Assembly: GCF_004193775.1 (NCBI RefSeq) | Contig: NC_041007.1 | Coordinates: forward strand, 22,589,501-22,653,500 | Direction of reading: 5' to 3' | Source: Glycine soja | Taxonomy: Eukaryota > Streptophyta > Magnoliopsida > Fabales > Fabaceae | DNA: 64,000 nucleotides | Part shown: piece by piece, positions 23,710 to 34,524 of the stretch | Layout of the letters: every line of letters starts with the position of its first letter | How positions within the stretch are numbered: the first letter of the stretch is position 1 | The notes under the pieces: generated by a model | Told to the model about the DNA's origin: nothing | Seen by the model: only the letters and a program-made list of their open reading frames with translations | Database searches by the model: none | Position numbers and translations under genes: made by a program

Positions 23710-25304
23710 ATATATAAATATTCAATAAGCTTTTAATATATTTATGTTAATGTTTTTAGTATATTAATTACTTATATATATATATATATATTAATGTTTA
23801 TAATACATTTAATTACTTACATATATATATTTAATGTGTTTAATCCTTTTTATGTACTTATATATATAATATTTATCCAATGATTTATGATTATTGTTAT
23901 TATTAATTACATATATATATATATATATATGTATGTATATATATAGTATTACATGTAATTGTACAGTGGTATGTTATATATATTTGTTTATAAGTCTTGA
24001 AGTTAGATGTGTTATGTTATTATTATTATAATTTGTATCTAATAGTTAAGTATACTTTGTAATTAGTTAAATTGTGAGATGTTAAATTCTAGACATAAGA
24101 TATGGTTGTGAATGAGTGTGTGATTAATACTTGAAGTGATATTACTTGTATTATGAGCTATGAGTTATACAATAACCCGACCAGTGTTTATTTTGAAAAT
24201 TAATTTTATGCGCAGTGTTAAAAGAAAAGTGTAGGATTCCTAGCTAGGATCCTGAAGGGTTAAATTGTAGCGCAACTTGTTAACTGTGTTTGAAATATAA
24301 GTGTGAGGTCATGGGTATTGTATAATTCATGAACGGTGTTTGCATGCAAAAATTGTTTTAGGGGTTGAACCTGAATCAGGAAGGTGAGGCCCAAACGGAT
24401 TCTTCAGAGTCTAAGCCTTGGGGGTAAAGACACTCGGTTTGAGTGCTCCTTTAAGTCTATGTTGATCCCACGTGGTTGGAACATTCTCGCAAAACAGAGT
24501 GATCCTGATTGGTTACCTTATGATTTTACTTAGCGAGAGTGACCTGACATACCCATTGTATGGTGTATCTTGTTATGTACTCCTAAGCGCCCTAGTATGG
24601 TTTTTCACTGATATGGTACCACATTGCATATAGACTTGAGTCTTAGTGTATCTGTTGCATAGCGCTTGTGAATTGTTTATTATGAAATCGGTGAGTGTTG
24701 TTATGCCTTGATTAAGTGTGTGATTCATGGGTCATGTGATGGGTGATTGAAATATGAAATTTAAATGATAAAGCGTTGAAATAATGTGGATTGGATTAAG
24801 TTGAGTTATGTTATAAATAGTTGTATAATGTATTTTTCCTTATGCTTTTATTTATCTATATTTTATTTAGAAATGTGATAACTCACTCCCGGTGTGTGTT
24901 TGTGTTTGGGCTGATTGCCATTTTGTTTCAGGTGAGCCAGCATATGATGAGTTCCATGCTGGAGATAGGGAGACTTAGTCTGTGATAGGGATATGCTCTG
25001 ATAAGTGCGACATCGGGGCATAGGATTTTACTTGATATGCTATAATTTCGTGAATGATATAATTGTGATATGTTTTCTGTTTTAGTTTTTTTATATTTAT
25101 TCGGAATGGGCGGCCTTGTTTTGAGCCGGAATAACTTTATCTTTTATTCAAACAATTTGTACTATGATTTCACTAAGCGAATGCTAAATTGTTACCCTTT
25201 TGAATTGATTTAAATTAAATGTGTTTTTAAAAAATTAATTAATTTCGCATGGTTTTATTTCCTTTTATTATTTATTTATATTTGTGAGGGTAGGGGGTGT
25301 CACA
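23710..25304 (+). repeat. B 5' LTR, second part
   Basis: Resumes after C and aligns with 43430-44946 of the 3' LTR, then continues about 130-160 bp further to GGTGTCACA. Contains TA microsatellites at 23774-23790 and 23911-23930. The match covers the GTGTTTGGGCTGATTGCC block (24903, 44658). Confidence 0.88.
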
Positions 25305-25309
25305 TTTAG

Positions 25310-25324
25310 TGGTATCAGAGCAGG
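25310..25324 (+). promoter_or_regulatory. B primer-binding site
   Basis: TGGTATCAGAGCAGG, five bases after the LTR end, fits the initiator-methionine tRNA 3' end used by many plant Ty3 elements. Confidence 0.85.
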
Positions 25325-25472
25325 TCGGACCTTTCGGCCATGTGTGTTATGAGCTTTCTGTGTTTCCTTGTGCACTCTGATGCATTGTGTTTTGTTTTGT
25401 TTTGTTCAGAGGTGTACTCTATTGTGTTGGTATATTTTTCAAATTTTTATTTCTTGCGTGACATAAAAAGTA

Positions 25473-25824
25473 ATGGCTACGAGAAATAAGCGAGAACGAC
25501 TTCTTACTGAGGCCTTGAACAACTTGGCACAAGTTATGGCCAATTAGAGAGGCAGTGGAGGAGTAGTTATGTACCATGGTTTAGATCACTTTCAGAGGAA
25601 CAACCCACCCTCAAGGGGGGTTATGATCCAGAAGGTGCTGAGGCTTGGCTGAGGCAGATTAAGAAGATCTTCCGGGTGACGGAGTGTCAGGACTAGCAGA
25701 AGGTGTTGTTTGCTACTCACATGTTAATAGATGAGGCAAAGTACTAGTAGGAGAACACTCGCCCACATCTAGAGGGAGCAGGTGGTGTCGTTGTCCCATG
25801 GGGGACTTTCAGACAGACTTTTCT
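25473..25824 (+). pseudogene. B gag, N-terminal part
   Basis: Starts ATGGCTACGAGAAATAAGCG. After an in-frame TAG at 25545 and one frameshift it reads through YDPEGAEAWLRQIKKIFRVT, the conserved gag start of Tekay/Del elements, with further TAG codons at 25694, 25745 and 25748. It stops in FRQTFLEK at the junction with A2. About 45 residues normally present before the VKFVNGL segment at 36130 are absent on both sides. Confidence 0.85.
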
Positions 25825-27057
25825 GGAGAAAGAAGAAGAAATCAAGGCCGAGGCGCTTCCGTAACACTTTCGTGACCAATTCTATGAACGTTCTTTGCCA
25901 TTCTTCATTCGTTCATCATCATTCTTCATTCTTCATCCGGTTAGTGCTTGCTTTAAGGATTTGAATTTGATTTATGGACCCTTAGGGGTCCCCTTTATTC
26001 TTTGTGCATCTTCATCTCCTTCTTTGGTCATCGATGATCTTTTTCTTTGTTTAAAGCAAGTTCCGACCGATCATTCATGCAATAATCTCATTTAATCACC
26101 GTTAAAATAAAATTCAACCGATCGTTTGTGTTGTAATTTCACTTAATCACCATTTAAATGAATTCCAACCAATCGTTTGTGTTGTAATCTCACTTAACCA
26201 TTGTTTAAATAAGTTTCGACCAATCGTTTGTGTCGTAAACTCTTTTTATCAATGTAAAATAAGTTTTAACTGGTCATTAACTCTGCAAGTTATCTTAAAA
26301 AAGGATTGAAGATTAATGAGCCAAAACCACATAAAACCAACTCATAAACTTCTTCATTTAATCAAAAAATCAAGAGATCGTTTCAAGGTCCAATGCCTTA
26401 ACGATTCTCTCCTCTTAAAAATCAAGAGGTCGTTTCAGGGTTCAATGCCTTAACGATTCTCCGCCTTTCAAACTTGAGAAGATTGTTTCAAGGTCCAATG
26501 CCTTAACGACTCTTTCTCCTATTTTCAAAAATCAAAAGATTGTTTCAAAGGTCCAACGCCTTAAACGACTTTTGTTCACAATTAAAATCAATCTTTCAAA
26601 AAAGATAAAAAAACAAAAAACAAATTAACCAACGTTCAGTTCTTAAAGAACTACGTAGGTCTGATTTCCTCATCGCAATTGAGGAATACGTAGGAGTGAG
26701 GAAAACACCCTTGTCGACCCCAAAAAAGTAAAAAACATAAAAAAGGAACAAAAGTTAAAAAACATAAAAAGGGAAAAAGATAACATAAAAAGGGAAAATA
26801 CATAGTCATGATTTGCACACTCGATTAGAGGTTGTCGTCCCTTGTGACGGGCGCTCGGGGTGCTAATACCTTCCCCGTGCGTAAACAACTCCCGAACCCT
26901 CATTTTCAAAATACGCAGACCCTCGACCTTTTCCATTTTGGTTTTTCCGACGTTTTCCTCGAATAAACATTGGTGGTGACTCCATGCGTTTTTCTTTCCT
27001 TGGAAGACGCACAATCGAGTCTCGCGTCGTGCCCCTTCGGAAGGGCAGGTTGCAACA
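25825..27057 (+). repeat. A2 5' LTR, 5'-truncated
   Basis: Aligns with 34904-36115. The junction with B gag lies in GGAGAAAGAAGAAGAAA (25825-25841), a phrase also present in the complete LTR at 34904-34920, so the exact breakpoint is ambiguous within this homology. Ends TTGCAACA. Contains four or five repeats of a TCGTTTCAAGGTCCAATGCC block (26360-26570). Confidence 0.88.
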
Positions 27058-27059
27058 GT

Positions 27060-27077
27060 TGGCGACTCCACTGGGGA
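27060..27077 (+). promoter_or_regulatory. A2 primer-binding site
   Basis: TGGCGACTCCACTGGGGA, two bases after the LTR. Identical to that of A1. Confidence 0.85.
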
Positions 27078-28569
27078 TGTTAGAGAGTTAGGCCATTCGG
27101 TTAGTGTGCAATATTTTTATCATGACTTCCTCTTTATTTATTTTCCCTTTTCCCTTTTATCTTTTGTTTGTCCATATGTGTATATAATTTTGCTATGTTG
27201 TTGTGTCTGGTGTGTGTTTATCTATCGGTTACATTCATAGTTAGAAATACTTTTTCTACACACACATGACACCTACACCTCATACACTCATTGAGATGTT
27301 AGGCCCTATACCCGGGTCTATGTGAGCCATAAGGAGTGGAGGTCAATCTGTGGTCATGTTGGGTCTCTGACTCGCTTGATGATAGTGAAACCTCATCTAA
27401 AGTTTTCCTCTTTTAGTGATGCATTGTCGCTAATAGTCCCTATCGCCACAATGTATTACCTAAGAGGATGATATCTCTAGAAGCCAGTGAAGTTACTTGA
27501 AACCACCCTTTGGAGTTATCACTAGAAGTGGACCTTTGGATCATTTCCATTAGGTTCCTCAATTAGGGGGCACATAGCAAACTTACTTTGGCATATTCCT
27601 TGATTGCATCATGCATCTCTTCATGGAATCGCAATGGACATATCGTTCCTGCATTTGTCCTTTATCATATTCGTGCATTGCATTTGCATAAATCATTGCA
27701 TTACCACACATCTGCATTTAGCATGCTCTTTTGTTTTGACAATTGCATGCATTATATTTTCATTGTTTGCATGTCATGTTCACTCATGCATGACCCATGC
27801 ATTTTCCTCTGCAAAAAAAAAGGGAAAACAAAACAAAAAAATAATAACAAAAACACAAAAATGGAGAACAAAAAGAAAGTCACACCGCAATCTTAGTTAC
27901 ATGTTTTGGGTACCATGATAATGGCTATAGACCAACCTTGTTGGGATTATACACCCATTTCTCTAGGGAAAAAAATGATTGAAAATCATGTGAATATGGT
28001 ACCTAATGCATGGTTAACTAGAAAAATGATGGTTCTTCGGGCATCTCAATCTCATAATTACATTTGTCATGCATAGCATAAGTATGCCCGAGTCATTCAT
28101 CTCTATGATAGGTTACTGAAGTATTGTCAATCAAAATTTCTTTTCCTTGGATTATGGGGTTGAACCAAGCGCATGTTTTAAGAAAAGGTTCATCAAGTCA
28201 AGGTCAAGTATGGAAGTAACCAGCTTGTGAAAGTTGGGGCAGAAGATGGATCAAGTTACATCATTTCTTTGTCTACTGCCAATTTACAAAAAAAAAATTG
28301 GGGACTGTTCACGTCCATGTGTTATTTCCAGTTTCACATTGCGAGATGAAATGGACCATGTTGTTTTAATGAAAATCTAAATTGATTCAACCCTGTCCTG
28401 TGTAAAATTTGCAATACTTCAAAATGCATCATTCACATACATCCAAACTTTTCATTGGTTGCATTGCTCATTACATTCTTTCCTTGAAATCAGAATTGTA
28501 ATCATTGTTATCAAAAGAAAAGAATGCGCTTTACGGTGCCCTTACTGAACACGTTCTAGAGCTAGAGTA
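27078..28569 (+). other. A2 leader; ORF1 missing
   Basis: Parts match the A1 leader (27290-27560) and the A1 spacer before gag (27900-28560), but nothing resembles the ~1.9-kb ORF1 that lies between these blocks in A1. The open frames at 27588-27918 are CAT/TGC-rich and not supported. Confidence 0.6.
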
Positions 28570-30313
28570 ATGGGTGAAATAGATGAGGTGCAAGAATGGA
28601 TGAAGGTCAACATGGAGGCCCTAAAAGAGCATATGACCACAATGATGGAGGCCATGATGAGCATGAAGAATATAATGGAAGTCAATGCGGCTACAGTTGC
28701 TGCTACCAGCGTCGCTGCTGAGGTGGACCCGACTCCCCCATCTGGCTTCAACCAAATAAATCATCCAACCTTGGATAGCATAGGTTAGGGAGGCAAAGAA
28801 TTGGGAAGTACGGGCGGCCCCCATTTTGTGTAAGTTTAGAACAATAATTCCTTCCCGCCATATGGCTTGCCTCCCAACTACACACTACCCAATGTGGTGC
28901 ATACTCCCGATGAGAATGTCAATAACTCCAATCCCATACTCATTGAGAGCCAACAACCTCAATCTGATCATGCACATGTCTCTTAACCCATGAGGGAGGC
29001 ACATGAAATACCCCACCACAATCTAGCCAACTTCGAGCCTTGCCTAGGATATGCCATTGAGGGACAAGCAGTTGGTGGTGTACCCCAGCCAAACACTTTG
29101 GAGGGCCCTCAATTTTGCCCACAACCATAACCATTGCATTTTGTGGCGGGGAGTGTCTCTCCTGCTATAGCGGAAAAGGGAAAGTTGGATCAGATAGAGG
29201 AAAGGCTAAGGGTCGTTGAAGGGGGCAAAAATTATGTCTTTGCTGACATGGAAGATTTGTGCCTAATACCCGACGTGGTCATTCCTCCGAAGTTCAAGGT
29301 ACCTGACTTCGATAAGTACAAGGGGACAACTTGCCCCAAGAATCACCTGAAGGTGTACTGCAGGAAAATGGGAGCACATACGAAAGATGAAATTATTGAT
29401 GCATTTCTTTCAAGAAAGTCTTACTGGGGCAGCTGTCACCTGATACACTAATTTGGAACCTTCCCGAGTCCATTCTTGGAAGGACCTGATGGTTGCCTAG
29501 TAGTATCAATACAATTCTGATATGGCTCCGGATAGGATGCAACTACAAAACATGTGCAAAAAGGAGCACGAATCCTTCAAGGAATATGCCCAAAGGTGGA
29601 GGGATCTGGCAGCTCAAGTAGCGCCCCCAATGATAGAGAAAGAGATGATCACAATGATAGTAGACACGTTACGGGTGTTCTACTATGAGAAAATGGTGAG
29701 TTACACGCCTTCAAACTTTGCCGATTTGGTTTTCACCGGCGAAAGGATCGAAGTAGGTCTGAGAAGAGGCAAATTTGATTATCCTACTTTGATGGATAAG
29801 AAAGCTGGGGCAAATGAAGAGAATGAGAAGGAGGGAGGAACCCATGCTGTGACTGTCATTCCTACATGGCCAAATTTCCCACTAGTTCAACAATGTCATT
29901 ACTCAGCCAATATCAGCCCTTCTTATTACCCACCACCCAATCAACCACAAAGGCCATCCCTAAATCAGCCACAAGGCCCGCCTGCTGCACATCCAATGCC
30001 AAACACCACCATTAACACAAACCAAAACACCATCCAGGAAGGGAGTTTTCCAGCGAAAAAGCCTGTAGAATTCAGCCCAATTCTGGTGTCCTATGCTAAC
30101 TTGCTCCCATATCTACTCAATAATTCAATGGTAGCCATAACCCCAGCCAAGGTTCCTTAACCTCCATTTTTTCGAGGATACAACTCGAGCACAACATGTG
30201 CTTACCATGGAGGAGTTTCGGGGCATTCCATTGAGCATTGTAGAATCTTGAAGCATAAGGTGCAAGGTATAATTGATGCGGGCTGGTTGAAATTTGAGGA
30301 GAATCACTTGTGA
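28570..30313 (+). pseudogene. A2 gag, interrupted
   Basis: Starts MGEIDEVQEWMKVNMEAL, a coiled coil, then FNQINHPTLDSIG and a stop (28786). After another stop shared with A1 (TAA after HAHVS, about 28984) the frame reopens at 29134. It has LCLIPDVVIPPKFKVPDFDK and TCPKNHLKVYCRKMGAH, then, after a frameshift near 29450, DRMQLQNMCKKEHESFKEYA, RWRDLAAQVAPPM and YEKMVSYTPSNFADLVFTGE, the capsid-like domain of Ogre gag. A proline- and asparagine-rich tail ends at 30160. A last piece to TGA at 30313 includes EHCRILKHKVQGIIDAGWL in another frame. Confidence 0.82.
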
Positions 30314-32486
30314 ATTTTGACATTGGCAAGCGACACCATACATGGGGAAATTTGAAGGTTTTTGTTAGATGACTCATTAGGATTTTCAGGTTTATGCCAT
30401 TATTGTAAACAACAATTGCAATGCTAATAATATGGATAAATTTGATGTCCTTATCTCATCCTCTCACAATTACATCTTTGCTTATTTGACTTTCACTGGA
30501 ATGTGAATGTAAGTCGTTGGTTTGTTTGCTCGGTTGACCTGCGCTCCTAAGTTTTGACTTCCAAGACTGCTCAATTAGAAATTACTCGTTCTACACATTT
30601 GGTAAGGGTACCGTAAAACGACGAGTAAACTTTAAAACAATAAGTTAAAAAAAAAGTTTGATTGACCATGTTTCAAATAAAAAGTATAGACATTTATGTG
30701 ACCTCATTTTATCATTCCTAAAAGTTTTTCTTTATGAGAGAAAAGTGAGTTATCAAGAATAGGAGTTATTTGACTTAATCTTTCAATTGAAAACCTTTCA
30801 AATATTTCTTGTCCTTGAAAATTCATTTTTGAGAATCTGCACAGTTTCTTTCTTTCTTCCTTGCTACAAGGTCGTGACAAAAAAAAAAACAGCAATAGAT
30901 ACCTCAAAGCCCTACACTGGGGCAATGAGAGGCACCATGCATGAGCCACAAGCGAACCTAGGGACAGATCAAAATTTCTCACCCATTAGGGTAATATAAA
31001 GAAAAAAAAAACATAATCAAGGGCGTGTTGTTAAGGTTCTGTCCCAGAATCCAAACTGCAAAAGGATCTAAGTCAAGATTTGAAATGACACATGGCCATG
31101 TTTCAACATCCCAAACACTTGTTTATCCTTTGCTACCCCCTTAGAGCCAAAGCATATTTGTTTTCTAAAAAACAACAAAAAATTATCTGCAAGAGCCAAA
31201 ATAGAAACCCTGAGTGGGAACCACTGCTAAACCAGCAGGAAGAGCAATGCAAACTACACATATATGAAGTTAGGAAATAATGAAAAAAAGAAAATAAATT
31301 TGCCAAAGGCGAGTAAGAAAAAAAAAAGAGACAAAAGATCTCCAAATTCTGCAAGAAAGGCACAAAAGTGCAATCAAAGATTAATGTATAAGACAAAAGG
31401 AGTAGAGCCCAACCCAAAAGGTACAAACAACGTTCTTGAGGTTCTTACTCAATATAACCCTCAAACACTCTTTGAGCCTTTAATCCTTTCTTTCATAGCC
31501 CTCTTACCCCTAACCACGTTACAAGCCCAATAAAGCCCATGTAGATCAAAGAATGACTAATTTGCTTTTAAGTTAGGATTCTGGAATGAAACCCGCGCAC
31601 ACTTGTCATTGTTGTAAAATATATATATACAAAAAAGGAAAGAAAACCCCCTGAGGTTCACACTTGCACATTTGAGAAGAAATCTCATTCAACCAGGAGC
31701 TCATAGAAAATGCCTGAAGCCAATAGTGATAGTAGGGTACATTTGACGTTAGTCTTTCATGCAAGCTCTTTGGGATTCTTTTCGAATCCAAGGGGTAGCT
31801 TCGTCATATAAATTCTTTCGTGATCAGCCCATGTCATCAAACTCCTAGTGGGATCAACAGACTCATGGAATCATCCTATGACCTTAAATCAAGAAAGTTT
31901 CACTTGGTCATACACCATGTGTAACAATCCATTGTCATCCTTCAACGGTGCATGCGATCGGTCCCAAAGCCATATATTTTCTTATTGTGCAAAGTAATCA
32001 AAGTTTTTAAAAGGAAAGGGGAAAACCCTAGGATCAATATTTCAATTGATTGATTAAATGTCAAACGGCTCCATTGCCATCACTCCAAATTGCCAAGTGA
32101 CTGAATCCAACAGAACATACACTCTGAAGGAGTTCCCAAAGAGAGTTACAAAAAAATAGGATGAGGTTGCATGAGTTATCACATCTTTAAAAAAAAGTCA
32201 ATATGTGTTTTCCACAAAAAAAAAAAAAATCAAAATCACAAAAATAGGAAAGAATGTCATGAACATTGTACAACTTTCCATTACATTGCATTGTTGCATA
32301 CAAAGCCTGCATTTCAAGACAAAGGTTGCATGCATCTCCATCCCCAAAAATCATGTTTATATTAAGTGCATAGATTTCCTAAATCTGATGTCCAATCTTT
32401 TGAGTTTGGGATGAGAGGCCCTGTCAAAGAGTCAATCTTTTGCTTTCTCATAAGGTTGAGCCCTTTAGTACTAGTACCTATTGGCT
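30314..32486 (+). other. A2 region where pol should be; no enzyme motifs
   Basis: No YVDD/FVDD-type RT motif, no integrase zinc or D-D-E motif and no RNase H motif in any frame. Sequence is mixed AT-rich with CCTTTTGG-type blocks. Open frames at 30704-31533 are short, on both strands, and not supported. Confidence 0.6.
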
Positions 32487-32765
32487 TCCTTCAGAGGACT
32501 CAAAGTCCTCGCCTTCAGAGGACTTAAGGTCCTCGCCTTTAGAGGACTCAAAGTCCTCGCCTTCATAGGACTCAAAGTCATCACCTGCAGAAGATTCAAA
32601 GTCCTCGCCTTCATAGGACTCAAAATTCTCGCCTTTAGAGGACTCAAAGTCCTCGCTTTCATAGGACTCAAAGTCCTCACTTTCATAGGACTCAAAGTCC
32701 TTGCCTCACTTTCATAGGACTCAAAGTCCTCACCTTTGTCTTTCATAGTACCCAAGGTCCTCTGT
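32487..32765 (+). repeat. A2 array 1: ~27-30-bp hairpin units
   Basis: About nine or ten copies centred on AGGACTCAAAGTCCTCGCC. The AGGACT and AGTCCT arms pair across a three-base loop. Same core as the J array, opposite strand in the window but same sense within the element. Confidence 0.88.
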
Positions 32766-32799
32766 CATTTTCTTTTCAAAGACTATTATAGTTTTTTGC

Positions 32800-33790
32800 C
32801 ATCCAGAGATAATCGAGTCTGATGGCACACGAAGACAAATCATGGTCATCTGCCACCTCGTCATCCAAAGACAATCAAGTCCGATGACACGTAGAGAGCA
32901 ACATGGTCATTTACACCCTTTGTCAAAGACTCAATGTCTATCGATCGAGACTACTTTAGTCTCCCCCTCGTCATCCAGAGACAATCAAGTCCGATGAAAC
33001 GCAAAGACCAACATAGTTGTCTGCACCCTTTTTCGAAGACTCAATGTCCATCAACCGAGACTACTTTAGTCTACCCTTTCGTCATCCAGAGACAATCAAG
33101 TCCGATGACACATAGAGACCAACCTGATCGTCTGCACCCTTTGTCGAAGACTCAATATCTATCGATCGAGAATACTTTAGTCTCCATCTCGTCATCCAGA
33201 GACAATCAAGTCCAATGACATGCAGAGACCAATATGGTCATCTACTCCCTTTGTCAGAGACTCAATATCTATCAACCGAGACTACTTTAGTCTCCCCTTC
33301 GTCAACCAGAGGCAAGCAAGCCCGTTGACACGCAGAGACATATATGGTCATCTGCTTCCTTCAGTCGAAGACTCAATGTCTATCAACTGAGACTACTTTA
33401 GTCTCCATTTTCCATCCAGAGACAAGCAAGTCCGATGGCACGCGAAGACAAATTATGGTCATTCGCACCCTTTTTGCCATCTAGAGACAAGCGAGTCCGA
33501 TTGCACATGGAGACAAATATGGTCATCCGCCACCCTTGTCAACCAAAGACAATCGAGTTTGTTGGCACGCAAAGACAAATTATGGTCATCTGCTCCCTTT
33601 CAAAGACCTCAATGTCCTTAGATCGAGACTATTGAAGTCTCCCCTGTCAACCAGAGACAAGCGAGTCTGTTGGCATGCGGAGACCATCATGGTCATTCGC
33701 TTTATTGTTTTCTGAGACTATTACAGTCTCCCTCTGCCATCCAGAGACAAGCGAGTCCGTTGGCATATGGAGACCATCATGGTCATCATC
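32800..33790 (+). repeat. A2 array 2: ~110-bp units
   Basis: The phrase ACAATCAAGTCC or ACAAGCAAGTCC recurs at about 32871, 32981, 33092, 33202, 33312 and 33422 (steps 110-111 bp), then at shorter, irregular steps to 33747. Each unit includes GAGACTACTTTAGTCTC, a 7-bp-arm hairpin, and a GTCATCCAGAGACAA phrase. Confidence 0.88.
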
Positions 33791-33794
33791 TACA

Positions 33795-34262
33795 TTTCAA
33801 AGATGACAATGTCTTCAGTCATTGCATGCTTTCAAAAGGCGACAATGACCTTCATCTATATTTCGAAGATGACAATGTCTTCAGTCATTGCATGCTTTCA
33901 AAAGGCGACAATGACCTTCATTTGCATTTCAAAGACGAAAAAGTCTTTAGTCATTGCATGCTTTCAAAAGGCGACAATGACCTTCTTTTGCATTTCAAAG
34001 ACGACGATGTCTTCAGTCATTGCATGCTTTCAAAAGGCGACAATGACCTTCATCTATGTTTCGAAGACGACAATGTCTTCACTCATTGCATGCCTTCAAA
34101 AGGTGACAATGACCATCATTTGCAATTCGAAGACGACAATGTCTTCAGTCATTGCATGCCTTCAAAGGGCGACAATGCCACCATTTACGCTTTCGAAGAT
34201 GACAATGCCACCATTTACGCTTTCGAAGACGACAATGTCTTCATCTCAAAAATTTCAAATGT
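33795..34262 (+). repeat. A2 array 3: 66-bp units
   Basis: AGAYGACAATGTCTT recurs at 33801, 33867, 33933, 33999, 34065, 34131 and 34197, exactly every 66 bp, with a 30-bp partial unit after. Each unit carries TTGCATGC and GGCGACAATGACC. As 66 is divisible by three, two plus-strand frames stay open (33670-34284, 33767-34309). They are taken as by-products, not genes. Confidence 0.9.
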
Positions 34263-34500
34263 CTTTTGTCCTTGTGCTTCATAGGACCCGACGTCCTCTG
34301 TTTCCATGATTTTAAAATATAAAATTATAAAAATAAAAATATATAAAAATGAAAAAACAATAAAAAAAAAAAGAGAAGAACTTCGTGTCTTCATGCTTTC
34401 ACGGGTTTTACTGCTTGGAGTTCAGCTAGGGGCCAATTGGATGGTGAGATCCCTCGAACGAAATTAGTGTCTTTATATTTACTTCCCTTTTATTTCCAAT

Positions 34501-34524
34501 AAAAGATAAGTAAAGAGGGGCAAC
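34501..34524 (+). promoter_or_regulatory. A2 polypurine tract
   Basis: AAAAGATAAGTAAAGAGGGG followed by CAAC, directly before the 3' LTR. J has the same phrase at its LTR edge. It would prime plus-strand DNA synthesis. Confidence 0.75.

Noticed and set aside
27588..27918. Two overlapping plus-strand frames of about 100 residues
   Set aside because: CAT/TGC-rich leader of A2; no domain, and the frames overlap each other.
32487..34262. Regular repeats that could suggest a CRISPR array or centromeric satellite
   Set aside because: Eukaryotic context, units diverge, no unique spacers of fixed length, and the arrays lie inside a retroelement. The 110-bp and 66-bp periods do not suggest a centromeric monomer array.
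33670..34309. Two overlapping open frames of 180-204 residues with 22-residue repeats
   Set aside because: The 66-bp unit is divisible by three, so frames free of stops in one unit stay open in all. The array is in an element 3' region and both frames are equally open.
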